Source: Parapedobacter flavus (GTDB lineage: Bacteria; Bacteroidota; Bacteroidia; Sphingobacteriales; Sphingobacteriaceae). From it: a stretch of 64,000 nucleotides of DNA. The notes beneath the pieces were generated by a model. It was not told the origin of the DNA and did no database searches. It was given only the letters and a program-made list of their open reading frames with translations. The stretch covers positions 62,001 to 126,000 of the forward strand of contig NZ_JAYKZZ010000011.1 in the NCBI RefSeq assembly GCF_035818675.1, in the 5' to 3' direction. Shown here piece after piece: positions 34,344 to 42,384 of the stretch. Both the position numbers and the translations under genes were made by a program. Every line of letters begins with the position of its first letter. The stretch's first letter is position 1.

Positions 34344-36062
34344 TTATGGTATTTGTTTTTCGTTGAAATTTTTCAATCCTAAAGCCAAGTAAGCCAAGAA
34401 TTTCTGCTTGTCGAATTCCGCACCTACCGGGGGAGAAACTAATAATTCTTCCTCCGGCGAGTATAGTACATAATAGGGCTGGGAGATCGAATTGAATCGA
34501 TCTGCTTGCAGGTGCATAAACTTCTTACCTATCGTATTGACTTCTCTTTTAAGCACGTCGGAATAAAATTGCTCGTCTTCCGGCAATGCACGACGCTCAT
34601 CCGTATAAAGCGATACGACAATGTATTCGTTGCGTAATAGGTTGTCTATTGCCGGATCAACCCATACGTTGTTCTCCATCTCCCGGCAGTTGACGCAACC
34701 GTGCCCCGTAAAATCCAAAAACAGGGGCTTATTAACCGTTTTGGCATATTGCAGAGCCTCCTCATAGTCAAGATAGCCGTCGATGTCGTTAGGTACGTGG
34801 AGAAAATCACTGTATTTTTTGGGTTGGCCCGATGTGCTTTCTGGCGCAGCCGTACTGGAAACACGTTGACCATAGGTGGCCGCACGGAAGTCCTGCGTGT
34901 GCATGGGCGGAACCAATCCGCTGATCACTTTAAGCGGTGCGCCCCATAACCCCGGTACCATATACAAGGCGAAGGCGAAGAAGCCTCCCGATAAAAAGAG
35001 CCGCACGATGGAGATATGCGGCAAATCCGAATCATGCGATAATTTGATTTTTCCTAATAAATACAACCCAATAAACGAGGCGATGACAATCCATAACACC
35101 AGAAAAACCTCGCGGTCAAGAATACCCCAATGGTAAACGAGATCCGCGGTGGACAGGAATTTCAATGCAAGTGCAATTTCAAGGAAGCCGAGCACTACCT
35201 TCACCGAGTTGAGCCAACCACCAGACTTTGGTAGTGATGTCATCCAGCTGGGGAAAATCGCGAAAACGGTAAACACTAACGCCAAGGCCAGGGAAAATCC
35301 AAACATACCGATAACCGGACCTAAGTAATTGCCGGTTTGGTTGACCAATACAATAACACTGCCGATGATGGGGCCCGTGCACGAAAACGAAACAACCGCC
35401 AGCGTTGCGGCCATGAAGAAAATGCCAATCAGGCCTTTGGCGTCGGACTTTGAGTCGACCTTGTTGACAAAGGCACTGGGTAATGTGATTTCGAACGCCC
35501 CCAAAAAGGAAATGCCAAAAATGAGCAGCACTAAAAAGATGAAAATGTTGAAAATGCCATTCGTGGCCAGCTCGTTTAGGGCACTGGCCCCAAAGATAAC
35601 CGTTACCAAGAGTCCTAAAGCCACATAGATCACGATGATGGATAATCCGTAAAGCAGTGCACCTTGAATGCCCTTGCCCTTGGTCTCTGCCCGCTTCGTG
35701 AAGAAACTAACCGTAAGCGGAATCAAAGGATAAATACAGGGCATTAGAATGGCGAGGAAACCACCCAAGAAACCGGCGACAAAAATCCCCCAAAGTGTTT
35801 GCGGGGTGCCCCCGCCAGTAGCGTCGCCGTCGGCAGCTGCTAGCACCGCCTGTCCCGCCGCGCTATCTACCAGCTCTTGGCCATCGCTAAATACCACATC
35901 TTCGTGGACACCGATGTATTCCATCGCCTCCGCCGATGTATCGGGGCTCTCTGTAAACTCAATATCGCTGAAATCAAGTAAGGTGTCTTGCGCCACGGTG
36001 TGGGGTAAAGCAACTACTGCCATACCTAGTAACAATGATAACGTAAAGAGGATACGCTTCAT
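34344..36062 (-). CDS. DsbD-like thiol:disulfide interchange protein (membrane plus thioredoxin domains)
   Basis: The 572-residue protein has a signal, a periplasmic stretch, about eight transmembrane helices starting LWGIFVAGFLGGFLAILMPCIYPLIPL (with Cys and Pro characteristic of the DsbD/CcdA core) and a C-terminal thioredoxin domain with the GHGCVNCR active site. It carries electrons from the cytoplasm to periplasmic thioredoxins. The DsbD N-terminal periplasmic domain is encoded separately by the upstream gene at 36118-36573. Interesting conserved second membrane Cys in SFSCTGPIIGS completes the expected pair. Confidence 0.92.
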   Translation of the reverse strand: MKRILFTLSLLLGMAVVALPHTVAQDTLLDFSDIEFTESPDTSAEAMEYIGVHEDVVFSDGQELVDSAAGQAVLAAADGDATGGGTPQTLWGIFVAGFLGGFLAILMPCIYPLIPLTVSFFTKRAETKGKGIQGALLYGLSIIVIYVALGLLVTVIFGASALNELATNGIFNIFIFLVLLIFGISFLGAFEITLPSAFVNKVDSKSDAKGLIGIFFMAATLAVVSFSCTGPIIGSVIVLVNQTGNYLGPVIGMFGFSLALALVFTVFAIFPSWMTSLPKSGGWLNSVKVVLGFLEIALALKFLSTADLVYHWGILDREVFLVLWIVIASFIGLYLLGKIKLSHDSDLPHISIVRLFLSGGFFAFALYMVPGLWGAPLKVISGLVPPMHTQDFRAATYGQRVSSTAAPESTSGQPKKYSDFLHVPNDIDGYLDYEEALQYAKTVNKPLFLDFTGHGCVNCREMENNVWVDPAIDNLLRNEYIVVSLYTDERRALPEDEQFYSDVLKREVNTIGKKFMHLQADRFNSISQPYYVLYSPEEELLVSPPVGAEFDKQKFLAYLALGLKNFNEKQIP

Positions 36063-36117
36063 GAATATCTATTAAACGACGTGCAAAAATAATAAAGAAA
36101 GACAGAAAAATACCGGT

Positions 36118-36573
36118 TTATTTCACCGCTACCGCAAATGTCACTTCATCGGGCGGCAAGCACTGGTTGGCGTCGCACGCCATAAACTCAACGGCACCTT
36201 TCACGGTTGTGGCGCCCTTTTTTAACTTGACTTTCTGTTGGAAAACCACTTCTTTGTCGAAATATCCCACATCCATCGCGAAAACCTCTTCGTATTTTGT
36301 TTTCGGCTTCGGTTCAGCAGGCTTGCCCACAAGCGTATAGTCCGTAGACGGACTGAAGGTGAACGATGTCTTGATGGGGCCACCCTCTTCCACGTGTTGT
36401 GAGTAAATGTGCCAGCCTTTGTCTATCGTGGCCTTAATGAAAACCACAGCTTCGTCTTTACTGATTTTTTTTGCCCCGAATTGCCAGGTGACGGGTTTTA
36501 GGATTTGCGCAAAGGCACCCGTTGCCGCGAAACACAAAACCATTGCCGCTAATACTACTTTTCTCATAATCAT
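36118..36573 (-). CDS. DsbD N-terminal-domain protein, separate subunit
   Basis: The 151-residue exported protein has a signal (RKVVLAAMVLCFAATGAFAQ) and one immunoglobulin-like domain resembling the alpha domain of DsbD. It contains the paired cysteines in FMACDANQCLPPDEV that in DsbD-alpha relay electrons to partner proteins. With the gene directly downstream it reconstitutes a full DsbD as two proteins. The start at 36573 or 36567 (MRKVV) is equally possible. It is expressed from a well-formed promoter inside the end of birA. Confidence 0.85.
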   Translation of the reverse strand: MIMRKVVLAAMVLCFAATGAFAQILKPVTWQFGAKKISKDEAVVFIKATIDKGWHIYSQHVEEGGPIKTSFTFSPSTDYTLVGKPAEPKPKTKYEEVFAMDVGYFDKEVVFQQKVKLKKGATTVKGAVEFMACDANQCLPPDEVTFAVAVK

Positions 36574-36656
36574 TCAAGTGTTGTTTTTGTAAAATAATAT
36601 GACTCGCTTTACTGCTTGGGGTTTAATTCCAGCAGCATCGTTCGGTGTTTGCGCTG

Positions 36657-36687
36657 CAAAGGTAACTAATCCTGTTTAGATGACAAA
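36657..36687 (-). promoter_or_regulatory. Bacteroidota-type promoter of the DsbD operon
   Basis: On the minus strand TTTG (36687-36684), 19 bases, then TACCTTTG (36664-36657). It overlaps the 3' end of birA and lies about 85 bases before the gene at 36573. Confidence 0.65.
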
Positions 36688-37446
36688 GGCTATTTCCTTG
36701 ATGTCAAAGTCGACACGATGACCATCGAAGTCGATTTGTAGCCGCCCTGTCTCGCTAACCCCCCGCAATACGCCCGATACATTAATCCCGTCTACCAGAT
36801 AGGGGCGCAACTCATCACGGCCATACAACCGTCGCTTATAGTCGTCCAAAATGGTCTTAAAACGGCCCGACTTCAGCATAAGGTACTCCCGATCAATATG
36901 TTTACAAAGGTCGGGCAATAATTCAGATACATCGCAATCGCTGTGTAAAATTTGCTTGACCGAAGTGGTCCGCTTTTCGATTTCGGGAGGAAACGAAGTC
37001 TGGTTCACATTGATGCCGATACCAACCACCGCCGTTTTCCATACTTTGCCTTTCAAGCTGTTTTCGATCAGGATACCGCCGATTTTCCGGTCGCCCACAT
37101 ACAGATCATTCGGCCACTTGATCTTTACATCCACGTGGGTTAGTGACTCCAGCCAGCGGACAACGGCGAGGCTAATTGCTGCTGTAAGCACGAATTGCTG
37201 TTTCGGGTCGAGGAAGATAGGGGTGAGCAGTACGCTAACCGTCAGGTTCTTGCCCGGTTCGCTTTGCCACGCCGTACCTTTTTGGCCCCTGCCACCGTAT
37301 TGGTCAACTGCCATTATTACAGTGCCTTCAGGGAGTGGCGTGGATTTTGACAGAACCTCCTTGAGGTAATCGTTGGTGGAAGGGACCCGCTGTAATGTAA
37401 TAACATTTTGGCCCTCGAATAATCCCGAAAATGTGTTACTTTGCAA
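36676..37446 (-). CDS. birA: Biotin--[acetyl-CoA-carboxylase] ligase
   Basis: The 256-residue protein lacks the N-terminal DNA-binding domain of E. coli BirA and is the monofunctional form. It has the biotinyl-AMP loop GGRGQKG, KWPNDLYVGDRKIGGILIE with the catalytic-site Lys, and GIGINVN. It attaches biotin to carboxylase carrier proteins. The start is TTG at 37446: no ATG is in frame and the residues following (QSNTFSGLFEGQN) match the normal family N-terminus. It is divergent from rsfS, with about 50 bases between. Confidence 0.92.
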   Translation of the reverse strand: MQSNTFSGLFEGQNVITLQRVPSTNDYLKEVLSKSTPLPEGTVIMAVDQYGGRGQKGTAWQSEPGKNLTVSVLLTPIFLDPKQQFVLTAAISLAVVRWLESLTHVDVKIKWPNDLYVGDRKIGGILIENSLKGKVWKTAVVGIGINVNQTSFPPEIEKRTTSVKQILHSDCDVSELLPDLCKHIDREYLMLKSGRFKTILDDYKRRLYGRDELRPYLVDGINVSGVLRGVSETGRLQIDFDGHRVDFDIKEIAFVI

Positions 37447-37496
37447 TACGAATGGAATAAAAGGGTATCATTGCCCCAAAACTATAATTATTTTTA

Positions 37497-37871
37497 ATGA
37501 TAAAAAACAAAAAATCAGTCCTATCAGCCCGCCTGTCGGAGGTTATTGTCCACGGTATGCAGGAGAAAAAGGGTAATGAGATCGTTAGGCTTGATTTGAG
37601 GAATATCGGGGGGGCGGTTTCCGATTATTTCGTGATTTGCCATGCAGACTCATCCACACAGGTCAATGCGTTGGCAAAAAGTGTGGAAGAAGAAGTATAC
37701 AAAGCACTTCAACAAGAACCTTGGCGTAAGGAGGGGTTGGAACACGGAGAGTGGATTTTATTGGACTTCGTCGATGTTGTTGTCCATATTTTTAAAACAG
37801 ATAAGCGCAGCTATTACGGTATCGAGGACCTATGGGGAGATGCTGAAATGGAATACTACCAGAGTGCGTAA
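37497..37871 (+). CDS. rsfS: Ribosomal silencing factor RsfS
   Basis: The 124-residue protein binds ribosomal protein L14 and blocks subunit joining in starvation. It has the RsfS/YbeB/Iojap pattern DLRNIGGAVSDYFVICHADSSTQVNALAKSVEEEV, then WILLDFVDVVVHIFKTDKRSYYGIEDLWGDAE. The length is normal. It starts the rsfS-ftsH-LUD operon typical of Sphingobacteriaceae relatives. Confidence 0.95.
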   Translation: MIKNKKSVLSARLSEVIVHGMQEKKGNEIVRLDLRNIGGAVSDYFVICHADSSTQVNALAKSVEEEVYKALQQEPWRKEGLEHGEWILLDFVDVVVHIFKTDKRSYYGIEDLWGDAEMEYYQSA

Positions 37872-37902
37872 TTCAAACAGAACAAAAAAGGGAAGCAAAG
37901 GT

Positions 37903-40008
37903 ATGCCTAAAGGACCAGATAGATTAAAGAGAGTGCCCAGTAAAAAGGTGACGCCGAAGCCGCCACGTTTCAATATCATATGGCTGTGGGTCGCGATGTT
38001 TTTCGGCTTCTTTGCGTTACAGTATCTTTTTACTGATGACAAAGCGAAGGAGATTACCTACGAAGAGTTCGAAGAGAATATGCTTAAACCAGGTGACGTA
38101 GATCGCTTGGTTGCCTATAAGCAGAATGAGCTGATTTTTGTCGAAGTTTTTATTAAAGAAGACCGGCTTAGCGACCCGAAATATAAGGACGTGCAACCCA
38201 GTTCCAACGGGCTGACGCTTGCGCCCTCCACAGGCCCACAATATACCTTCACCGCGTTTTCGGCAGAGGTACTGCAAGGGAAGTTGGCCGAAGCACAGCT
38301 GGATACACCACCGGAGGACCGCGTGTCGGTGAAGCCGGAAGATCGCACGAGCGCATGGGGGTGGTTGGCTTCCATTATATTGCCGTTGTTGCTGATTATC
38401 GTGTTTTGGATATTCATTATGCGCCGTATGGGCGGTGGTGGTGGTGGCCCCGGAGGCCAGATTTTCAATATCGGTAAATCCAAAGCGACACTTTTCGACA
38501 AAGAATCGCAGGTAGCCATAACGTTCAGCGATGTGGCTGGACTGGAAGAAGCCAAGCAAGAGGTGATGGAGATCGTCGATTTCCTTAAAAACCCGAAGAA
38601 ATACACCAATCTGGGGGGCAAAATCCCGAAAGGGGCGTTGTTGGTGGGCTCGCCGGGTACCGGCAAGACCTTGTTGGCCAAAGCAGTCGCTGGCGAGGCC
38701 CAGGTGCCCTTTTTCTCCCTTTCAGGTTCAGATTTCGTGGAGATGTTCGTCGGCGTGGGGGCTTCCCGGGTGCGCGACCTCTTCCGGCAGGCGAAAGACA
38801 AGGCCCCCTGTATCATTTTTATCGATGAGATCGATGCCATTGGCCGCGCCCGGGGGAAAAACAGTGTGATGGGCGGCAATGACGAGCGCGAGAATACATT
38901 GAACCAACTGCTGGTAGAAATGGATGGATTCGGTACCGATTCGGGTATTATCATCATGGCCGCCACCAACAGGCCGGATGTATTGGATTCGGCATTGCTG
39001 CGTCCCGGCCGTTTCGACAGGCAGATTTCCATCGACAAGCCCGACTTGGTAGGCCGGGAGCAGATTTTCAAGGTGCACTTGAAGCCGCTGAAGCTTGCAG
39101 CCGAGGTGGACGCCAAGAAACTCTCCGCACAGACCCCCGGTTTTGCTGGTGCCGAAATTGCCAATGTGTGCAACGAGGCCGCATTGATAGCCGCTAGGCG
39201 TAACAAGGTCGCCATCGATATGCACGATTTCCAAGACGCGATAGACCGGGTGATTGGTGGTCTAGAGAAGAAAAACAAGATCATCTCACCAGAAGAGAAG
39301 CGGATTGTTGCCTTCCACGAAGCCGGTCACGCCATCACAGGCTGGTTCCTGGAGCATGCCGATCCTTTAGTGAAAGTCTCTATCGTGCCGCGTGGTGTTG
39401 CCGCATTGGGCTATGCCCAATACCTACCCAAGGAACAGTTTTTGTATACCACCGAGCAATTGATCGATGGGCTGTGCATGACCATGGGCGGCCGCGTGGC
39501 CGAAGATATTACCTTCGACAAAATCTCTACGGGTGCCCAAAACGACTTGGAGCGCATTACGAAATTGGCTTACGCCATGGTGGCTGTGTACGGCATGAAC
39601 GATAAAGTGGGTAACGTATCGTTCAATGATAATCAGGAAAACCAGTTCCAGCGTCCTTATTCGGAGAAGACTGCCGAGCTGATCGATGAAGAAGTACGTA
39701 AGCTCATTGCTACCATCTACGAAAAAACCAGGCAGCTATTGCTTGAGAAACGAGAAGGGCTTATTGCTTTGGCTGAAAAGTTGCTCGAAAAGGAAATCCT
39801 CTTCCAGTCCGACTTGGAAGAAATATTGGGTCAGCGGCCCTTCGACCACCGGACCACATACGACGAATTCGTAAACGGTGAGTCGGGAGAAGGGGATCAA
39901 AGCAAAGCTGCAGAGGGGTTGGTACATGACGGTGTGGGTGATAACTCGGGGGTGTTGGAAGACAAGCCCGCCAAGGATGATGCCTCCTCCGGGACCGCTT
40001 CAACGTAA
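37903..40008 (+). CDS. ftsH: ATP-dependent zinc metalloprotease FtsH
   Basis: The 701-residue membrane protease has an N-terminal helix (IIWLWVAMFFGFFALQYLF), a periplasmic domain, a second helix (LASIILPLLLIIVFWIFIM), an AAA module with Walker A GSPGTGKT, Walker B CIIFIDEIDAIG and the second-region-of-homology Arg residues, and the M41 zinc site HEAGH. It degrades membrane and soluble proteins. ATG at 37903 (MPKGPDRLKRV) is chosen; the open frame begins far upstream within rsfS but that part does not resemble FtsH. The gap to rsfS is 31 bases. Confidence 0.96.
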   Translation: MPKGPDRLKRVPSKKVTPKPPRFNIIWLWVAMFFGFFALQYLFTDDKAKEITYEEFEENMLKPGDVDRLVAYKQNELIFVEVFIKEDRLSDPKYKDVQPSSNGLTLAPSTGPQYTFTAFSAEVLQGKLAEAQLDTPPEDRVSVKPEDRTSAWGWLASIILPLLLIIVFWIFIMRRMGGGGGGPGGQIFNIGKSKATLFDKESQVAITFSDVAGLEEAKQEVMEIVDFLKNPKKYTNLGGKIPKGALLVGSPGTGKTLLAKAVAGEAQVPFFSLSGSDFVEMFVGVGASRVRDLFRQAKDKAPCIIFIDEIDAIGRARGKNSVMGGNDERENTLNQLLVEMDGFGTDSGIIIMAATNRPDVLDSALLRPGRFDRQISIDKPDLVGREQIFKVHLKPLKLAAEVDAKKLSAQTPGFAGAEIANVCNEAALIAARRNKVAIDMHDFQDAIDRVIGGLEKKNKIISPEEKRIVAFHEAGHAITGWFLEHADPLVKVSIVPRGVAALGYAQYLPKEQFLYTTEQLIDGLCMTMGGRVAEDITFDKISTGAQNDLERITKLAYAMVAVYGMNDKVGNVSFNDNQENQFQRPYSEKTAELIDEEVRKLIATIYEKTRQLLLEKREGLIALAEKLLEKEILFQSDLEEILGQRPFDHRTTYDEFVNGESGEGDQSKAAEGLVHDGVGDNSGVLEDKPAKDDASSGTAST

Positions 40009-40020
40009 TGCACGCGAACA

Positions 40021-40025
40021 GGAGG
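40021..40025 (+). promoter_or_regulatory. Ribosome binding site that selects a TTG start
   Basis: GGAGG lies five bases before TTG at 40031, marking that codon as the start of the LUD gene. Confidence 0.65.
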
Positions 40026-40030
40026 TTGCC

Positions 40031-40681
40031 TTGCAAAGGAACATAAAAGCGACCACAGCAAAAGAGCAGATGCTGAAGAAAATTCGGCAAGCGCTACTGC
40101 AAAAGCGGGAGCATCCGTATCCTAATTTCGAGGAGACAGCCCTGCATGTCGACGCGGCTGAGCCTGCGGATATATTGTTTGCCCAGCGTCTCACCGCCGT
40201 TGCCGGTCATTTCATTTACTGCGAAGATGAAGTGAGCTTCGTCGAGAGCTTGTTAGCGCTGGCCGAACAAGAAAAGCTGCGCCGGATGTATGCGTGGGAG
40301 CCGAAGGTGAGGAAGCTGCTGGATAACTATGAGTTTCCCTACTTCCAAACAGATAAAGATTTTACCGAGGCTGAAGCAGGCATTACGGCCTGCGAAGCGC
40401 TGATTGCGCGGTCAGGCAGTGTGTTGGTTAGCAACGCAGGGGCCGCCGGTCGTCGCCTGAGCATTTACCCCCACATTCATGTCGTTGTGGCGTACGCATC
40501 GCAACTGGTTATGGACATCAAAGATGGGCTTGACCTCGTCAGGCAGCGGTACGGGGATAACATCCCATCGGTGATCAGTCTCATTACCGGGCCGAGCCGC
40601 ACCGCCGATATCGAAAAGACGTTGGTGTTGGGCGCCCATGGACCCAAGAACCTTTATGTTTTCTTGTTGGAAGACCGCTAA
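40031..40681 (+). CDS. LUD domain protein (LutC/YkgG-like)
   Basis: The 216-residue protein has the LUD fold seen in LutC of lactate utilization: ITACEALIARSGSVLVSNAGAAGRRLSIYPHIHVVVA and SLITGPSRTADIEKTLVLGAHGPKNLYVFLLED. It lacks LutA and LutB partners here; a conserved position behind ftsH in related genomes suggests another role. The TTG at 40031 is preferred because it follows GGAGG by five bases and the product then begins QRNIKATTAKEQMLKK as in relatives; the frame also continues upstream over ftsH. Its last bases overlap the convergent ABC gene. Confidence 0.85.
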   Translation: MQRNIKATTAKEQMLKKIRQALLQKREHPYPNFEETALHVDAAEPADILFAQRLTAVAGHFIYCEDEVSFVESLLALAEQEKLRRMYAWEPKVRKLLDNYEFPYFQTDKDFTEAEAGITACEALIARSGSVLVSNAGAAGRRLSIYPHIHVVVAYASQLVMDIKDGLDLVRQRYGDNIPSVISLITGPSRTADIEKTLVLGAHGPKNLYVFLLEDR

Positions 40682-41352
40682 CCTACTGTTTCCATCAGCA
40701 CCTGTCCATCTAGCATGCGGATGATCCGGTCGGCGTAGCGGGCATCGTGTTCGCTATGGGTTACCATAACGATGGTCGTACCCTGTTCGTTCAGTTCAGT
40801 GAGTAGCTGCATCACCTCGTTGCCGTTATTGGAATCGAGATTCCCGGTGGGCTCATCCGCCAAAATCAGCTTGGGGTTGTTTACCACTGCACGGGCTACG
40901 GCAACGCGCTGTTGCTGTCCACCGGATAGCTGTTGCGGAAAGTGGTTGCGGCGGTGCATGATCTGCACTTTTTCCAGTACTTGCTCCACCCGTTTCTTAC
41001 GCTCTGCAGCAGGCACCTTGGTGTAGATGAGTGGCAGCTCCACGTTTTCGAATACGGTCAGTTCGTCGATGAGGTTGAAGCTCTGGAAAACGAAGCCGAT
41101 ATTGTGCTTGCGCAGATCGGAGCGTTTACGTTCGTTGAATTTGGCCACTTCAATGTTGTTGAAAAGGTAGCTGCCATTGTCTAGGTCGTCGAGTAAACCA
41201 ACGATGTTGAGTAGTGTGGATTTCCCACATCCCGATGGGCCCATCACAGCGACGAATTCCCCCTCTTTCACGTGGATGCTCAGGTTATTGAGCGCGACCG
41301 TTTCCACTTCTTCGGTACGGTAAAATTTTTGTAGTGCTGAAATCTTAATCAT
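40678..41352 (-). CDS. ABC transporter ATP-binding protein (LolD/MacB type), orphan
   Basis: The 224-residue ATPase has Walker A GPSGCGKST, the Q-loop FVFQSFNLIDELTVFENVELPLIY, the standard signature LSGGQQQRVAVARAV, Walker B LILADEPTGNLDS and VTHSEHD. It is a paralogue of the ATPase at 7552-8217, sharing the LIDELTV, ENxExPLIY and THSE sequences. Its permease, expected to be of FtsX/MacB type, is not adjacent. A pair of palindromes 97-133 bases before its start matches the pair upstream of the paralogue. Confidence 0.93.
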   Translation of the reverse strand: MIKISALQKFYRTEEVETVALNNLSIHVKEGEFVAVMGPSGCGKSTLLNIVGLLDDLDNGSYLFNNIEVAKFNERKRSDLRKHNIGFVFQSFNLIDELTVFENVELPLIYTKVPAAERKKRVEQVLEKVQIMHRRNHFPQQLSGGQQQRVAVARAVVNNPKLILADEPTGNLDSNNGNEVMQLLTELNEQGTTIVMVTHSEHDARYADRIIRMLDGQVLMETVG

Positions 41353-41448
41353 GTTGATCGCTAATTACCGTTAGTTCGCCTACATTATCGTTCCAGTTTT
41401 TTAGTGCGCTTATAGACAATATGTTATGTCTTGTGCGATTGGTGACAC

Positions 41449-41485
41449 TGTTCGATATCGAACACCTCCTGTCCGTTTGCGGACA
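41449..41485 (-). promoter_or_regulatory. Double palindromic operator upstream of second ABC ATPase
   Basis: TGTTCGATATCGAACA (41449-41464) is identical to the palindrome at 7348-7363. TGTCCGTTTGCGGACA (41470-41485) is another perfect-arm palindrome with centre 21 bp away. The site lies 97 bases upstream of the ATPase start at 41352. Confidence 0.65.
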
Positions 41486-41515
41486 ACTCCTGTATGCGTG
41501 ATGGTCGTTTCCGGA

Positions 41516-42160
41516 TTACGTGGAAGACAGCACATGGATATGTCGACTATCCGACATAGTGACGGATAGCGGGTCATTGAAGGCCAAGTAAACGTGAAGT
41601 TCGGTTCCGATCAAGGATGCAGGTACCGGGAAAAGGTATTGTCCCATCCCACGCGTGATGCCGGATGTACGGATATCCCAGCTTTTGCGTTCGACAAAGC
41701 GCAGTAGGATCATCGTGTTGTGGTCGTTTAGAATGGTGTATTTTAACGGAGGGGTATCCCAGGAAACAAGTAGCCCATCGTCCATCCAATTGGCGGAAAC
41801 TGACTCCGCAGCGAGGAGTGGACCAGTGCTGATTTTGGCGTTGGCATAGTCAAAGAACAGGTTGGGGTATTCGCCGCCGATTGCATTTTTTTTATGATAG
41901 GAAAGAGCCATATTGAAAGGCGTCATGGGAAGGCCTTCAGTGACCTCTTGGTAACCGGCCCGGATGACCCCGGTAATGGGCGAAAGGAAAGACATCGCTA
42001 GTTTCATCCGCATTTCGTTGGCCAACTGTTTTTCGCTGCGGGGCTTGGTGGACTTTTTGGGAAGTGACCGCATCACGTTGATGCCCCGCCATTGATAGCC
42101 AATTACATTGCCGACTTTCCCAGAAAAGTTGCCGTTGGGGCCGTTTTTGAATGTTGCCAT
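41516..42160 (-). CDS. DUF6266 family protein
   Basis: The 214-residue protein starts MATFKNGPNGNFSGKVGNVIGYQWRG by parts and has VMRSLPKKSTKPRSEKQLANEMRMKLAMSFLSPI, matching DUF6266 proteins that occur in several copies in Sphingobacteriaceae and related genomes. The C-terminal half is beta-rich (VSANWMDDGLLVSWDTPP, LHVYLAFND), resembling fibronectin type III-like strands. There is no signal peptide and no known function. A fourfold 11-bp repeat lies about 105 bases before its start. Confidence 0.85.
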   Translation of the reverse strand: MATFKNGPNGNFSGKVGNVIGYQWRGINVMRSLPKKSTKPRSEKQLANEMRMKLAMSFLSPITGVIRAGYQEVTEGLPMTPFNMALSYHKKNAIGGEYPNLFFDYANAKISTGPLLAAESVSANWMDDGLLVSWDTPPLKYTILNDHNTMILLRFVERKSWDIRTSGITRGMGQYLFPVPASLIGTELHVYLAFNDPLSVTMSDSRHIHVLSST

Positions 42161-42265
42161 GGTTTATTGTTTTTGGTCTCCAACCAAATGTACAATATTC
42201 CTTAAAGTAATCAAAATATAAATAGAATAAAAATAATATATAAGAAGGATATAATTCGAGTTTTC

Positions 42266-42309
42266 CCCTATAAATTCCCTATAAAACCCCTATAACATCC
42301 CTATTAAAA
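42266..42309. repeat. Four tandem 11-bp repeats
   Basis: CCCTA begins at 42266, 42277, 42288 and 42299, exactly 11 bases apart. The units are CCCTATAAATT, CCCTATAAAAC, CCCTATAACAT and CCCTATTAAAA. They lie between the ROK gene end and the DUF6266 start in otherwise A+T-rich sequence. Confidence 0.8.
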
Positions 42310-42384
42310 CCTAAAGAGTTTTTGATAAATTGTTAGTCTTTTGTTGGAGTGCTGGAGCAATCCACGGGCGGGATATCCGATCGT

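Noticed and set aside
38115..39284. Long antisense open frame (389 codons) over ftsH
   Set aside because: It is Ser/Pro/Ile-rich without any motif and lies fully opposite a well-supported ftsH; a shadow of biased codon use.
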